Shown here in pieces: positions 8,780 to 16,731 of a DNA stretch of 39,493 bases. Position 1 is the first letter of the stretch. Each line of letters begins with the position of its first letter. The position numbers and the translations under genes are program-made. A model generated the notes under the pieces. It did no database searches and was not told the origin of the DNA. It worked only from the letters and a program-made list of their open reading frames with translations. Source of the stretch: an uncultured Saprospiraceae bacterium (GTDB taxonomy: Bacteria; Bacteroidota; Bacteroidia; Chitinophagales; Saprospiraceae); NCBI GenBank assembly GCA_937923345.1, contig CAKZVJ010000034.1, positions 1 through 39,493 of the forward strand, in the 5' to 3' direction.

Positions 8780-8967
8780 ATTCTAGGCTCGCTATCGCAT
8801 CGCAATCGAAGTGTACAGATTGGTTTTTGAAATTTGATTTTAATAAAGAATCACTTATCTTAGTAATACATTCAACTCACATTTTTCTAAAGACAACACA
8901 AGAACTTAGTGGATATTGATACAGAGAGTTTGCAAAACTGACCTGAGAAAATGGAATCCTATTAGCA
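8780..8967. other. Spacer between repeat copy A and the small zinc-finger gene
   Basis: With copy A and the terminator this completes a 379-bp gap after the sigma-factor gene. Past the repeat it is plain A+T-rich DNA with no frame, hairpin or promoter that I can support. Confidence 0.4.
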
Positions 8968-9144
8968 ATGATTAAAATAATATTTCTTCTTTTTGTCTTC
9001 GGCCTAGCCTACATTCTGACGAAGCAAGTAATGGCTGCGATAGGCCCTAAGCGTTGCCAAAACTGTGATGGAAAAGGATATTGGAGAGGCTTAAGAGGCG
9101 AAATGAATGATTGCAAAAAGTGCAATGGGACTGGCCTTCAATAA
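8968..9144 (+). CDS. 58-residue membrane-anchored protein with DnaJ-type zinc finger
   Basis: A short frame starting with ATG at 8968. Residues 2-16 form one hydrophobic helix (IKIIFLLFVFGLAYI), followed by a short linker and two CxxCxGxG motifs: 'CQNCDGKG' from Cys30 and 'CKKCNGTG' from Cys49. These are the paired zinc-binding motifs seen in the cysteine-rich region of DnaJ and in small zinc-ribbon chaperone-like proteins. The regular motif spacing and the TM-plus-zinc layout make chance unlikely. It would sit in the inner membrane with a short zinc-binding tail. The gene stands alone between the dispersed repeat and the DinB-like gene, on the same strand as the latter with a 124-bp gap. Function unknown. 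Confidence 0.72.
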   Translation: MIKIIFLLFVFGLAYILTKQVMAAIGPKRCQNCDGKGYWRGLRGEMNDCKKCNGTGLQ

Positions 9145-9268
9145 TTATCAACTCAATTATTCCATCAAGACTTTTGCATTCTGATTTTGATTAACTTCGA
9201 CCTACATTCTTTTTCTTAACCAGTAGTCACATCACTAAGACTTAAGAAATATTCTAATCAAATATCCA

Positions 9269-9811
9269 ATGCGTACTAAAAAACTTCTGACTATCTTTAA
9301 TAACAAGGCTGAAGAATGGCTGCGTGATTTAGCAGCTATGGATGAGGCGTCGATACGCATCCGACCCTCAGAAAAATTCTGGTCTTATGCGGAGGTATAT
9401 GATCATGTGATGAGAGTGGGTAGGAGCTACCAGATTCCAAACCTGAAAAAGAGTCTTGGTGCCGCTGCAGATCGTAAAGCAAGGAAAAATATCTATGGAC
9501 TAGCAGTCTTCAATGTAGGTATTCGGAAAAATGTAAAAATGAGAATGGAGTCTTTTCCAACACCCATAGCTGAGGCGTTTACTCCAGTGAAGCGAAGTAA
9601 AGCAGAGCTCCAAGCTGACTTTACCGCATTTATAAAAGAAGTCAATGCGCTTGAATCAATTCTAGAAAGGAGTGATAAGAATACCAAACAGTATCATCCA
9701 ATGTTTGGAGACATCACGACGAAAGAATGGTTTGCCCTAATCGAATTGCATATATGGCAACACGACAAGCAGAGGGCAAAAATAAAAGCCTTCTTGGAGT
9801 CAAGAGCCTAG
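9269..9811 (+). CDS. DinB-fold (DinB/YfiT-like) putative metalloprotein
   Basis: A 180-residue all-helical protein matching the DinB superfamily of four-helix-bundle proteins that bind a metal through three histidines. The likely ligands are His46 in 'YAEVYDHVMRV' and His161 and His165 in 'ELHIWQHDKQ' at the C-terminus. Some members use bacillithiol or mycothiol as thiol cofactor, while many in Bacteroidota have no known function. There is no signal peptide, so it is cytoplasmic. It appears to be a single-gene unit. Despite the family name, it is unrelated to DNA polymerase IV. Confidence 0.8.
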   Translation: MRTKKLLTIFNNKAEEWLRDLAAMDEASIRIRPSEKFWSYAEVYDHVMRVGRSYQIPNLKKSLGAAADRKARKNIYGLAVFNVGIRKNVKMRMESFPTPIAEAFTPVKRSKAELQADFTAFIKEVNALESILERSDKNTKQYHPMFGDITTKEWFALIELHIWQHDKQRAKIKAFLESRA

Positions 9812-9902
9812 AGATCATCTAGCATTCATAACACCAACAAGGCTTATAGTAAGTTAAAAGAAAGTTTTCTTTTTATGATTAGAGTACTTATTTCTGTTTC
9901 TG

Positions 9903-10340
9903 TTATTCAAAGAAGGCAGAGCTAAAGTTGACATCAAATTCGAAACACCAAACGCTAAAGCTGTTGATATCATCGAAGGTATTTCCTTCCGGTAGAAATA
10001 GATTTAAAGTTTCTCCTTCCCAAGATCGGCCATTCAGTATTTCACTCATGTTCACACCGGCACTGAAGTTTCCATTATTGGCTCCATAAAAACTTACGTT
10101 TGGACCAGATCCATTGTAGAAAAAATTTGAAATTTCAATTTCACAGTCAGATAAAATAGTGACATCGCCACTGATACCATAGAGAGAGCTTACACTCAAA
10201 GGCCTAGTTTGACCTATAAAGGCGTTTGTTGATGCACACTCTCTTGCAGCAGGAGCATCATTTGCTGGTGACGTATTTTCAGAACAGCCTACAAGGGATA
10301 GCAGACCAAGAAAAACTATAATCGTTAGGATATTTTTCAT
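9903..10340 (-). CDS. DM13-domain lipoprotein
   Basis: A 145-residue exported protein with a classic lipoprotein signal, lipobox 'LVGC' at Cys19. The mature part matches the DM13 domain: 'SGDVTILSDCEIEI', the 'FFYNGSGPNVSFYGA' core, 'LNLFLPEG' and the 'FSVWCFEFDVNF' ending with its conserved Trp-Cys. DM13 domains are proposed to take part in extracytoplasmic redox or electron-transfer reactions through that cysteine; this is a family hypothesis. The gene is on the opposite strand to the DinB-like gene, tail to tail with a 91-bp gap. The 520-bp region upstream carries possible operators and a repeat. Confidence 0.8.
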   Translation of the reverse strand: MKNILTIIVFLGLLSLVGCSENTSPANDAPAARECASTNAFIGQTRPLSVSSLYGISGDVTILSDCEIEISNFFYNGSGPNVSFYGANNGNFSAGVNMSEILNGRSWEGETLNLFLPEGNTFDDINSFSVWCFEFDVNFSSAFFE

Positions 10341-10365
10341 AATAATGTTGGTTTAAATTTTGAAT

Positions 10366-10569
10366 CTAGCTCTCGATAAAATTATCATAACAAGCTAATA
10401 CTAGAGCTAACTTTTTGGACCTAGTCAAAGTTTTGGATGTATTGTTTTTTGCAATAAATGGTAATGAGAAGGACATATTAAAATTAAATCGATGTCTGGT
10501 CCATTCTTCATTATGGGTATAATTTAGAACAAAGTTGAGGCCGATAAAGGTGGATGAGTTAAAGAAATT
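10366..10569 (-). pseudogene. Possible remnant of a beta-barrel protein gene
   Basis: Open on the minus strand for 67 sense codons between TAA and TAG with no good start codon. The translation includes 'TFIGLNFVLNYTHNEEW' and the alternating-hydrophobic run 'RHRFNFNMSFSLPF', which resembles an outer-membrane beta-strand. It could equally be a chance open frame in A+T-rich DNA. Two operator-like palindromes lie just upstream on this strand. Confidence 0.22.
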
Positions 10570-10590
10570 TTATCTAGTGTAAACTTATTC

Positions 10591-10649
10591 TGACTAATAA
10601 AATGGTCATTTTAGGTAATTCAGTCCCATTTTGACCAATAAAGTGTTCA
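10591..10649. promoter_or_regulatory. Two tandem TGACCA-N6-TGGTCA-like palindromes
   Basis: TGACTA-ATAAAA-TGGTCA at 10591-10608 and TGACCA-ATAAAG-TGTTCA at 10632-10649 are imperfect dyads 41 bp apart, close to four helical turns. Each is followed by TTTT. Paired 18-bp dyads of this kind are typical operators for dimeric repressors such as the TetR family. The nearest downstream gene on the minus strand is the DM13 lipoprotein, about 250 bp away, or the remnant at 10366-10569. No regulator gene is nearby. Confidence 0.4.
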
Positions 10650-10730
10650 TTTTGATCCGAAAAAAATCCTACTTGATGCACTATATGGTTATATCTCACT
10701 GGGCGAGCCGGTTCAGGCGGAAGCCCTAGA

Positions 10731-10840
10731 GGACAAGTGGTGGTAGCGGTATCCTGTGCATATACGCATGGCAATGCGTGTATGCATAGGGTAGTAGCGG
10801 ACGACACGACCACAGCTTTTTTTAGCTAGTGGATGGCCCC
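10731..10840 (-). repeat. Structured dispersed repeat, copy B
   Basis: Inverted copy of the element at 8671: on the minus strand it reads GGGGCCATCC, an 8-bp hairpin with one bulged A (plus-strand arms 10810-10817 and 10824-10832), CGTGTCGTCCGCTACTACC, a 17-bp hairpin with TGCC loop (plus-strand arms 10753-10769 and 10774-10790), then GATACCGCTACCACCACTTGTCC. Read on the plus strand, the long stem keeps pairing through two G.T wobbles. A 79-codon frame crosses it on the minus strand but is an artefact of the repeat. Confidence 0.85.
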
Positions 10841-10860
10841 AAAACAAAATCAATATCTTG

Positions 10861-11853
10861 CTAAGAATTCTTTTTTAACCACTTTGCGTAGTCCTTGGCG
10901 AAGTAGGTGAGAATAGCATTGGCCCCCGCGCGATGGATACTCAGTAGGGTCTCCGGCATTGCTTTTTCATATTCGAGCCAACCGTTTTGACAGGCGGCTA
11001 TAAGCATGGCGCACTCCCCACTTACATGGTAAGCTGCGACGGGCAAGTCAAAATTGTTCTTCAGCAAGGAGATAATGTCGAGGTAATTTAGGGCCGGTTT
11101 GACCATCAAATAATCTGCACCTTCTTGCGTATCCAAGGTCGCCTCAATGAGGGCTTCTTTGGCGTTGGCGGGATTCATCTGATAGGTCTTCTTGTCCTTT
11201 GGGATATTCTTATTTTTAACCGGAGCAGAATCTAAGGCGTCTCTAAATGGTCCGTAGTAAGCGCTCGCATATTTGGCCGTATACGACATGATTGCCGTCT
11301 CCTTAAACCCATTTTTGTCCAAAGCTGTTCGGATCGAAGCGATGCGCCCATCCATCATGTCGGACGGACCGAGCATGTCGAAACCTGCATGTGCCTGCGC
11401 CACCGCCATTTTTTGCAAGAGGGGTAGGGTAAGGTCGTTGTCAATCTTGCCATTTTTGACGAAGCCGTCGTGGCCATCAATATTGTATGGGTCAAGCGCT
11501 ACATCACTGATGAGTAGAATCTGCGGAAATTTGCTTTTTATTTTTTTGGCTGCTTTGAGGTAGAAGTTTTTTTCATCCCAACCGTAGGTGCCTTTTGAAT
11601 CTTTAAGCGCTCCTTTTATTTTAGGAAAAAGGATAAAGCTGTTGAGTCCAAGTTTTACACAAGCGTCAATTTCTCTCATGATCTTGTCAATCGAAAATCG
11701 GTAGTTGCCTGGAAGAGATGGGATTTCGGTTTTGATATTTCTACCGTCTTCTATGAATAAGGGATAGATGAGATTTGCGAGGTGCAAATAGTTTTCTTGC
11801 ACCATATCTCTGATGGCTTGCGTTTGTCTGTTTCTACGTGGACGTCTTTGCAT
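10861..11853 (-). CDS. hemB: Delta-aminolevulinic acid dehydratase (porphobilinogen synthase)
   Basis: Condenses two 5-aminolevulinate molecules to porphobilinogen in haem synthesis, in the cytoplasm. The 330-residue length is standard. Schiff-base lysines are Lys194 in 'SYTAKYASAYYGPFRDA' and Lys252 in 'LMVKPALNYLD'. The metal-site loop reads 'DVALDPYNIDGHDG' (Asp117, Asp121, Asp129) rather than the cysteine-rich version of zinc enzymes. This points to the magnesium-type, zinc-independent class. It is the last gene of a four-gene minus-strand operon, starting 2 bp after the yidD stop codon. Confidence 0.97.
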   Translation of the reverse strand: MQRRPRRNRQTQAIRDMVQENYLHLANLIYPLFIEDGRNIKTEIPSLPGNYRFSIDKIMREIDACVKLGLNSFILFPKIKGALKDSKGTYGWDEKNFYLKAAKKIKSKFPQILLISDVALDPYNIDGHDGFVKNGKIDNDLTLPLLQKMAVAQAHAGFDMLGPSDMMDGRIASIRTALDKNGFKETAIMSYTAKYASAYYGPFRDALDSAPVKNKNIPKDKKTYQMNPANAKEALIEATLDTQEGADYLMVKPALNYLDIISLLKNNFDLPVAAYHVSGECAMLIAACQNGWLEYEKAMPETLLSIHRAGANAILTYFAKDYAKWLKKNS

Positions 11854-11855
11854 TA

Positions 11856-12089
11856 TTATTTTTTTCTTTTTGGAACGGGGTCATGTCCTGAGGAGGCCCA
11901 GGGGTGACATCTAAAAATACGTTTGAGACCTAGCCATGTACCGCGGATAACGCCCCATTCTTCGATGGCGCCTACCATGTAGTGACTACAGGTGGGTTGG
12001 TATCGGCAGGTGGGGCCGAGCATGGGTGATATGACTTTTTGGTATACCCGAATCGGCGCGATGAATATTTTTTTGAGTAGGCTATTCAT
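11856..12089 (-). CDS. yidD: Membrane protein insertion efficiency factor YidD
   Basis: A 77-residue protein with the family signature '[10 protein letters not shown]' and its '[14 protein letters not shown]' C-terminus. The N-terminal amphipathic part, '[18 protein letters not shown]', attaches it to the inner face of the membrane. It assists YidC-dependent insertion of membrane proteins. It lies 7 bp after the DUF6702 gene and 2 bp before hemB, so it is co-transcribed with them. It is away from its more usual rpmH-rnpA-yidC setting, which is common in Bacteroidota. Confidence 0.95.
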   Translation of the reverse strand: MNSLLKKIFIAPIRVYQKVISPMLGPTCRYQPTCSHYMVGAIEEWGVIRGTWLGLKRIFRCHPWASSGHDPVPKRKK

Positions 12090-12096
12090 ATAGATG

Positions 12097-12606
12097 TTAG
12101 TAGCTTACTTCTTTGACATCGTCGCCACGAATACTCATAAAACTATCTTTCTTATTTTCTGGTCCAACTATGCTGGTGATGTTTTTTTGATCATCAAAAG
12201 TTTCTAACAAGATACTGTTTTTTACTTTTAGGGATTGTAGTGGTTGCGGCATTGGGATCTGCATATAGCACCAAATGGAAGTAAGGTCGTCGCTGACTTC
12301 TTTGCCTAAGAAGATAGGGTCTACTATACCACTACCGTCGATTTCTATTTGAAATACTTGGTCTATGTATTTCTCAATAAATGCGTTTGCATCTTCTTGT
12401 TCCTTTTCAGTACCGATAAACAGTTTTTGTACTCCTCTGGATTCGAGCGCTAATTCTAGATCATCAATGAAAATATTCATGGATATTTGCAGCTCTGCAT
12501 TTTCGGCTTTGTACTCCACTAAGCATTTGCTAACGTGAAACTCATGCGCCTCCTCAGCAAGCGGTGCGATGAAAAAGGATGATATGAATAGTATTAAGTA
12601 TTTCAC
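12097..12606 (-). CDS. DUF6702-family exported protein
   Basis: A 169-residue protein with a cleavable N-terminal signal (residues 1-20) and the family opening '[28 protein letters not shown]' split across its first two strands. The Asp-Asp-Leu-Glu that follows and the late '[14 protein letters not shown]' segment also fit the family. The function is not established. Translation starts at GTG 12606, which overlaps the upstream HupE stop codon by four bases (GTGA), so the two are translationally coupled. The pairing with a HupE/UreJ protein supports a shared envelope role, perhaps metal handling; that is inference. Confidence 0.72.
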   Translation of the reverse strand: MKYLILFISSFFIAPLAEEAHEFHVSKCLVEYKAENAELQISMNIFIDDLELALESRGVQKLFIGTEKEQEDANAFIEKYIDQVFQIEIDGSGIVDPIFLGKEVSDDLTSIWCYMQIPMPQPLQSLKVKNSILLETFDDQKNITSIVGPENKKDSFMSIRGDDVKEVSY

Positions 12607-13244
12607 AATTGATCAATGATAAGGTATAAAGATACGGCAAATGCAAGTCCCGATAAAGTAAATGCCCAATGATTCCTTTTTATTTTAAGAAGCTGGGTGA
12701 AAATAAAAGTGAGCAGTAGTATTTTTGCCAAGATTATTATTTGTCCGACTTCTATGCCTATGTTGAAAGCAAATAGTTGCCCTAACAGTTTCTCTTCAGG
12801 AAACAAGGTGGAGCGTAAATAGTTGGAAAATCCCATCCCGTGAATCCAGCCAAAACCTAAGGCCATGAGGTACTGCGTGCGAGATTTACCACGGCTTTGC
12901 CACTTGTCTTTCCATAGGGTGTATCCATTATATATGGCAGTGAGCAGGATGGTTATTGGGATAAGTAATTCGACCAAGCGAGCATTAATTGGGATAATAT
13001 CTAGGATAGCCAAGGCCAGCGTGATGCTGTGCCCTAAGGTGAAAGCGGTGATTAAGACGAGCAATTTTCTCCAGTCTTTTACGGTAAACAAAGCACATAG
13101 CGCTACTAGAAATAATATATGATCAATGGCTGCCATATCGTAAATATGGGAGAAGCCTATATTGAAATAAATGCTGAAAATGTCACCCAAGGTATCTCTC
13201 TTTTGGCCTAAAAATAAGGCTTCTGGTCTTAAGTCTATACTCAA
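12603..13244 (-). CDS. HupE/UreJ-family membrane protein
   Basis: About 213 residues with six or seven transmembrane helices. It carries the conserved histidines of the family: His33 in 'GFSHIYDMAAIDHILFL', Asp41-His42, His72 in 'TLGHSITLAL' and His135 in 'GWIHGMGFS'. HupE and UreJ proteins are linked to nickel or cobalt uptake for hydrogenase and urease; no such enzyme is encoded here, so the metal is unknown. The start is uncertain: no ATG precedes the first helix, and TTG at 13244 is the best candidate. The frame stays open without a stop for about 40 more codons upstream, but without ATG. It is the first gene of the HupE-DUF6702-yidD-hemB operon. Confidence 0.8.
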   Translation of the reverse strand: MSIDLRPEALFLGQKRDTLGDIFSIYFNIGFSHIYDMAAIDHILFLVALCALFTVKDWRKLLVLITAFTLGHSITLALAILDIIPINARLVELLIPITILLTAIYNGYTLWKDKWQSRGKSRTQYLMALGFGWIHGMGFSNYLRSTLFPEEKLLGQLFAFNIGIEVGQIIILAKILLLTFIFTQLLKIKRNHWAFTLSGLAFAVSLYLIIDQL

Positions 13245-13560
13245 TGACTGTTCTACTTTGGGCAGAAAGGCTAAAATTTTGATATTTAGGCAGTATGATT
13301 CAGTGAGTTCTGAAAAATTACAGCCTAAATAGGCGTAAATATCTGATTATGTGCCATTTATAAAATTAGTGGTCTTGGTTTAATATGTTGATTGTCAAGG
13401 ATTTAAAATTCAATTCCAAAGCATGGCTAGCTTACTTTAACCAAACATTGGCGTTAGCGCAGCTATATTCGTATCCCTTAAACATAATTTGTGCTTATTT
13501 TGTCGTTATTATGTTGCATGATCTCTAGATAAGCAAAACAAAAATTTACTCTTTTTTGAT
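13245..13560. other. 316-bp divergent intergenic region
   Basis: Separates the minus-strand HupE operon from the plus-strand T9SS plug gene and must hold both promoters. A possible TTTG -33 word is seen near 13499, but no good TAnnTTTG box follows at the right distance. No hairpin, repeat or RNA gene is recognisable. Part of its left end remains in frame with the HupE gene. Confidence 0.4.
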
Positions 13561-15045
13561 ATGAAGATTTACTATATCCTATTTCTATTGTGTATTATTT
13601 TTTGTGCTCCTATGACTGGGCAGACAAAAAAAGAAAAGAAGAAAAAAGCGAAGGTGGAGAAGGTGGAAGTTGACCTACAAGAGGTATTAGAAAACTCTAA
13701 TCGAATCTTTGTTGATAATATCCGAACAGTGAAATTTCATCCAACTGGTTTTCCATTGGCTGAGCCCATTGTAGGTCTAAACTCAGGTTCAAGGTTGATG
13801 CTTACTTTCGATGACGTGAATCTAGATGTAAAAAACTATACCTATAGTATCCAGCATTGCAATATGGATTGGACACCGAGCGAGGAGATTAATCTTTTTG
13901 CCTATCTCGATGGCTTTGAAAACGAAATGCTTCAAGATTATGCTTTTAGTAAAGCAAGATATTCGGATTATGTGCATTATACATTGGAGTTACCCAATAG
14001 CAGACTGCGATGGAAATTGTCGGGAAATTATATTTTGAAAATATTTGATGAATCGGATTCCAAAAATGTAATCTTGACAAGAAGATTTATGGTTTCTGAG
14101 AACAAGGTTACCGTTAGACCTGATATAAGGGTCTCTAGCAAAGCGGATCAAAATAGATCGCATCAAGAAATATTTTTTGATATTTCGGCAGAGCAAGATA
14201 TTTTACAAAACCCTGTAAGTGAATTATCGGCAACCGTAACACAAAATGGACATTGGAATGGTGCGATTACTAACATTGATCCACTATTCATAAAGCAAAA
14301 TAGCATAGAGTTCAGAAGGATGGATCAATCTGTTTTTGAAGCCTGCAGAGAGTGGCGTTTTGTGGATATGAGATCATTGCAAAACCGCTTGAGTTTTGTA
14401 GAAGCCATTGAAGAAGTGCAGGATGGTTTTGATTTGTTGATATCAAAAGATAAACCAAGGGTGTACAAAAGCTATTTTAATTCTGCTGATGCCAATGGAA
14501 AATATGTGATTCAGAATTTTGACCATGTTTCGTTTAGAAGATTGGGTAATCAAATTAATATAGATACGACTACTATCGGAGAAGATTTGACGGAACAGGA
14601 AATTGCAGAAAGGAATGACTTAGCTGGTCTGGTGCAAGAGATTAATCAATCTGATATTGCGCGTAATGAAAGAGAGCAGCACTTGGTAGGAGAATACATA
14701 TTAACTTATTTTACTTTAGAAGCTAGTCAGCCGTTTTTTGGAGGAGATGTGTATGTTTTTGGAGAGTTGACCGATTGGCGTATTGAGGATAGATATAAGC
14801 TAAACTACAACGACAAGTCTCTTCAATACGAAACGGAATTATTGCTTAAGCAGGGATACTATAATTATATGTATGCTTTTCAAGCCGAGAAAGATCGCGG
14901 AACCCAAAAATTCACCTTTGCGGAGGTTGAAGGGAATTGGTTTGAAGCAGACAATGACTACACGGTAATTATTTATTACCGACCATTTGGAGGCAGGTAC
15001 GACCAAATTATTGGGCATAGTACTTTTAGTTCTTTTACTCGTTAA
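13561..15045 (+). CDS. Type IX secretion system plug protein (former DUF5103)
   Basis: A 494-residue exported protein. A signal peptide (residues 1-20, ending near 'APMTGQ') is followed by an unusual lysine-rich patch (about residues 23-35) and then the DUF5103 core, with 'IRTVKFHPTGFPLAEPIVGLNSG' (split) and 'YTYSIQHCNMDWTPSE' near residues 45-105. It ends with 'FGGRYDQIIG'. In Flavobacterium johnsoniae the Plug protein closes the periplasmic side of the SprA translocon when it holds no cargo; that role is from the family. It appears to be a single-gene unit with about 210 bp before the TolC gene. Confidence 0.88.
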   Translation: MKIYYILFLLCIIFCAPMTGQTKKEKKKKAKVEKVEVDLQEVLENSNRIFVDNIRTVKFHPTGFPLAEPIVGLNSGSRLMLTFDDVNLDVKNYTYSIQHCNMDWTPSEEINLFAYLDGFENEMLQDYAFSKARYSDYVHYTLELPNSRLRWKLSGNYILKIFDESDSKNVILTRRFMVSENKVTVRPDIRVSSKADQNRSHQEIFFDISAEQDILQNPVSELSATVTQNGHWNGAITNIDPLFIKQNSIEFRRMDQSVFEACREWRFVDMRSLQNRLSFVEAIEEVQDGFDLLISKDKPRVYKSYFNSADANGKYVIQNFDHVSFRRLGNQINIDTTTIGEDLTEQEIAERNDLAGLVQEINQSDIARNEREQHLVGEYILTYFTLEASQPFFGGDVYVFGELTDWRIEDRYKLNYNDKSLQYETELLLKQGYYNYMYAFQAEKDRGTQKFTFAEVEGNWFEADNDYTVIIYYRPFGGRYDQIIGHSTFSSFTR

Positions 15046-15256
15046 AAGCAATTTTTTCATCTGAACATAGCCGAATATGCCTCATGAGGATTCTTTCATC
15101 CTTTATTTTTTGCCATTTATATAAAAAATAGCCCTTTTGGCCAATCACTTCTTTAGATTAGCGTGAATTTATAATTTAGCTTAGCGAAAGCTATTCCGAA
15201 GTATATATGAAGAGAATGTTTCGGTAATTTCCGAATCATTGTTTAAATCTATTGAA

Positions 15257-16687
15257 ATGAAAAGAATCACTATTTGGCTGCTTATTTCAGCATTTATTTT
15301 AGTTTTTAGTCAAGCTAAAGCACAGAGCAAATGGAGTCTTGAACGTTGTATTTATCATGCCTTAGAGAATAATTTGGGCATTAAGCAATCTCAATTGGCT
15401 GTGCAGCAAGCTAAGCTTACAGAAGAGCTGAATAAAAATGCAAGGCATCCTTCCGTGAATGCGAGCACTAATTTTGGATACCAGTTTGGACGTACGATTG
15501 ACCCTACTTCCAATACTTTCTCTTTGGATGCATTAGCTGGTCAATCGCTTGGCATCAATGCAAGTGCTATTTTATACAACGGCGGCCGGATAAATAATCA
15601 AATCGAACAAAGTAGATTAGATGCGATGGCAGCAAGAGAGGATTTGCTGCAAAATAAAAACGATATTGCGCTGACTGTGGCTACATCTTATATCAATGTT
15701 CTATTTGCTACGGAACAAAGGAGTAATGCAAAGCAGAGGTTAGCTCTAACCGAAAAGCAATTAGAAAACACTAGGAAGCTAATATCCGCTGGAGCCTTAC
15801 CTGCCAATGATGTTTTGGAGCTAGAAGCCCAACAGGCATTGAATCAGCAAGACATAATCATTCAAGATAATGCGGTCAATACAGCATTATTAAATCTTAA
15901 ACTCTTATTGCAATTACCAGCTGATCAAGAAATAGAGGTAGAGGTGCCTAATGTAAATGTTAGCCCCGATGATGCAATTGATGCTTGGACTGTAGATGAG
16001 ATATACAAGAAAGCGATAAACAATCAACCCTTTATAAAGGCAAGCGAGTATAGACTTAAAAGTGCTAAACTTCAAGAAGAGATTGCTAAATCAGACAAAA
16101 TGCCAAGGCTGTCTATTTTTGGAGGAATTGATTCCAATTATTCAGATAGATTTCCAGAGTTTGGACCCGACATAGAAACAGTTATAGAAAATGATGTTTT
16201 TATAAATGGGATGCCAGTCACGGTAGGCCAACCTGTAAGTATACCTAATAGAATAGGTACATTAGGCTACTTCAACCAGTTGTCAGATAACTTAGGACAA
16301 AATATTGGAGTCTCACTGAATATCCCTATTTATAATAATGGAAGAGCAAATATTGCTCAAGACCAAGCTAAGCTAGGTGTACTCAATACAGAGTATGCCA
16401 ATGAACAATTAGATCAGCAGTTGAGATCAGATATTCAAAAGGCTTTGACTGATGCACGTGCATCCAAATTGCAGTTAGTGGCTTCACAAAAGTCATTGGC
16501 TTCGAGACAAGCTTCATTTGATAATACGGAAAAAAGATTCCAGCTAGGTGCAATAAATAGTCTAGATTTGAGCGTAGCAAAAAATTTGTTAGATGCCGCT
16601 CAGATTGACTTAATCGTTGCGAAGTACCAGTATCTCTTCAATGTGAAAGTCGTGGAATTTTATAGAGGCGTGCCCCTCAAATTTTAA
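15257..16687 (+). CDS. TolC-family outer-membrane efflux channel
   Basis: A 476-residue protein starting at ATG 15257; a TTG 18 bases upstream is less likely because it would extend the signal peptide. The signal peptide ends near 'SQAKAQ' (residues 1-23). The rest has the duplicated outer-membrane efflux layout: 'SLERCIYHALENNLGIKQ' begins the first repeat, and the second repeat begins near residue 245. 'YNGGRINNQIEQSRL' and 'YNNGRANIAQDQAKL' are the matching strand-turn motifs of the two halves. It would form the outer-membrane exit duct. The adaptor gene follows 44 bp later, but no pump gene is adjacent. Confidence 0.93.
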   Translation: MKRITIWLLISAFILVFSQAKAQSKWSLERCIYHALENNLGIKQSQLAVQQAKLTEELNKNARHPSVNASTNFGYQFGRTIDPTSNTFSLDALAGQSLGINASAILYNGGRINNQIEQSRLDAMAAREDLLQNKNDIALTVATSYINVLFATEQRSNAKQRLALTEKQLENTRKLISAGALPANDVLELEAQQALNQQDIIIQDNAVNTALLNLKLLLQLPADQEIEVEVPNVNVSPDDAIDAWTVDEIYKKAINNQPFIKASEYRLKSAKLQEEIAKSDKMPRLSIFGGIDSNYSDRFPEFGPDIETVIENDVFINGMPVTVGQPVSIPNRIGTLGYFNQLSDNLGQNIGVSLNIPIYNNGRANIAQDQAKLGVLNTEYANEQLDQQLRSDIQKALTDARASKLQLVASQKSLASRQASFDNTEKRFQLGAINSLDLSVAKNLLDAAQIDLIVAKYQYLFNVKVVEFYRGVPLKF

Positions 16688-16731
16688 GAATATTCTCAGA
16701 AGACAAAACTTCAAATAAGGAAAACAAGATT

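Larger units (their letters stand above)
10341..10860. other. 520-bp intergenic island with operators, repeat and possible remnant
   Basis: Between the DM13 lipoprotein gene and the hemB stop codon no intact gene is visible. From left to right it holds a 67-codon open stretch on the minus strand (10366-10569), two TGACyA-N6-TGkTCA palindromes (10591-10649) and copy B of the dispersed repeat (10731-10840). The mix suggests a decayed or mobile-element-associated insertion site. Confidence 0.55.

Noticed and set aside
10574-10813. 79-codon minus-strand frame with several cysteines
   Set aside because: It lies across copy B of the dispersed repeat and the operator-like dyads; its residues simply translate the hairpin, and no equivalent frame is kept in copies A and C.
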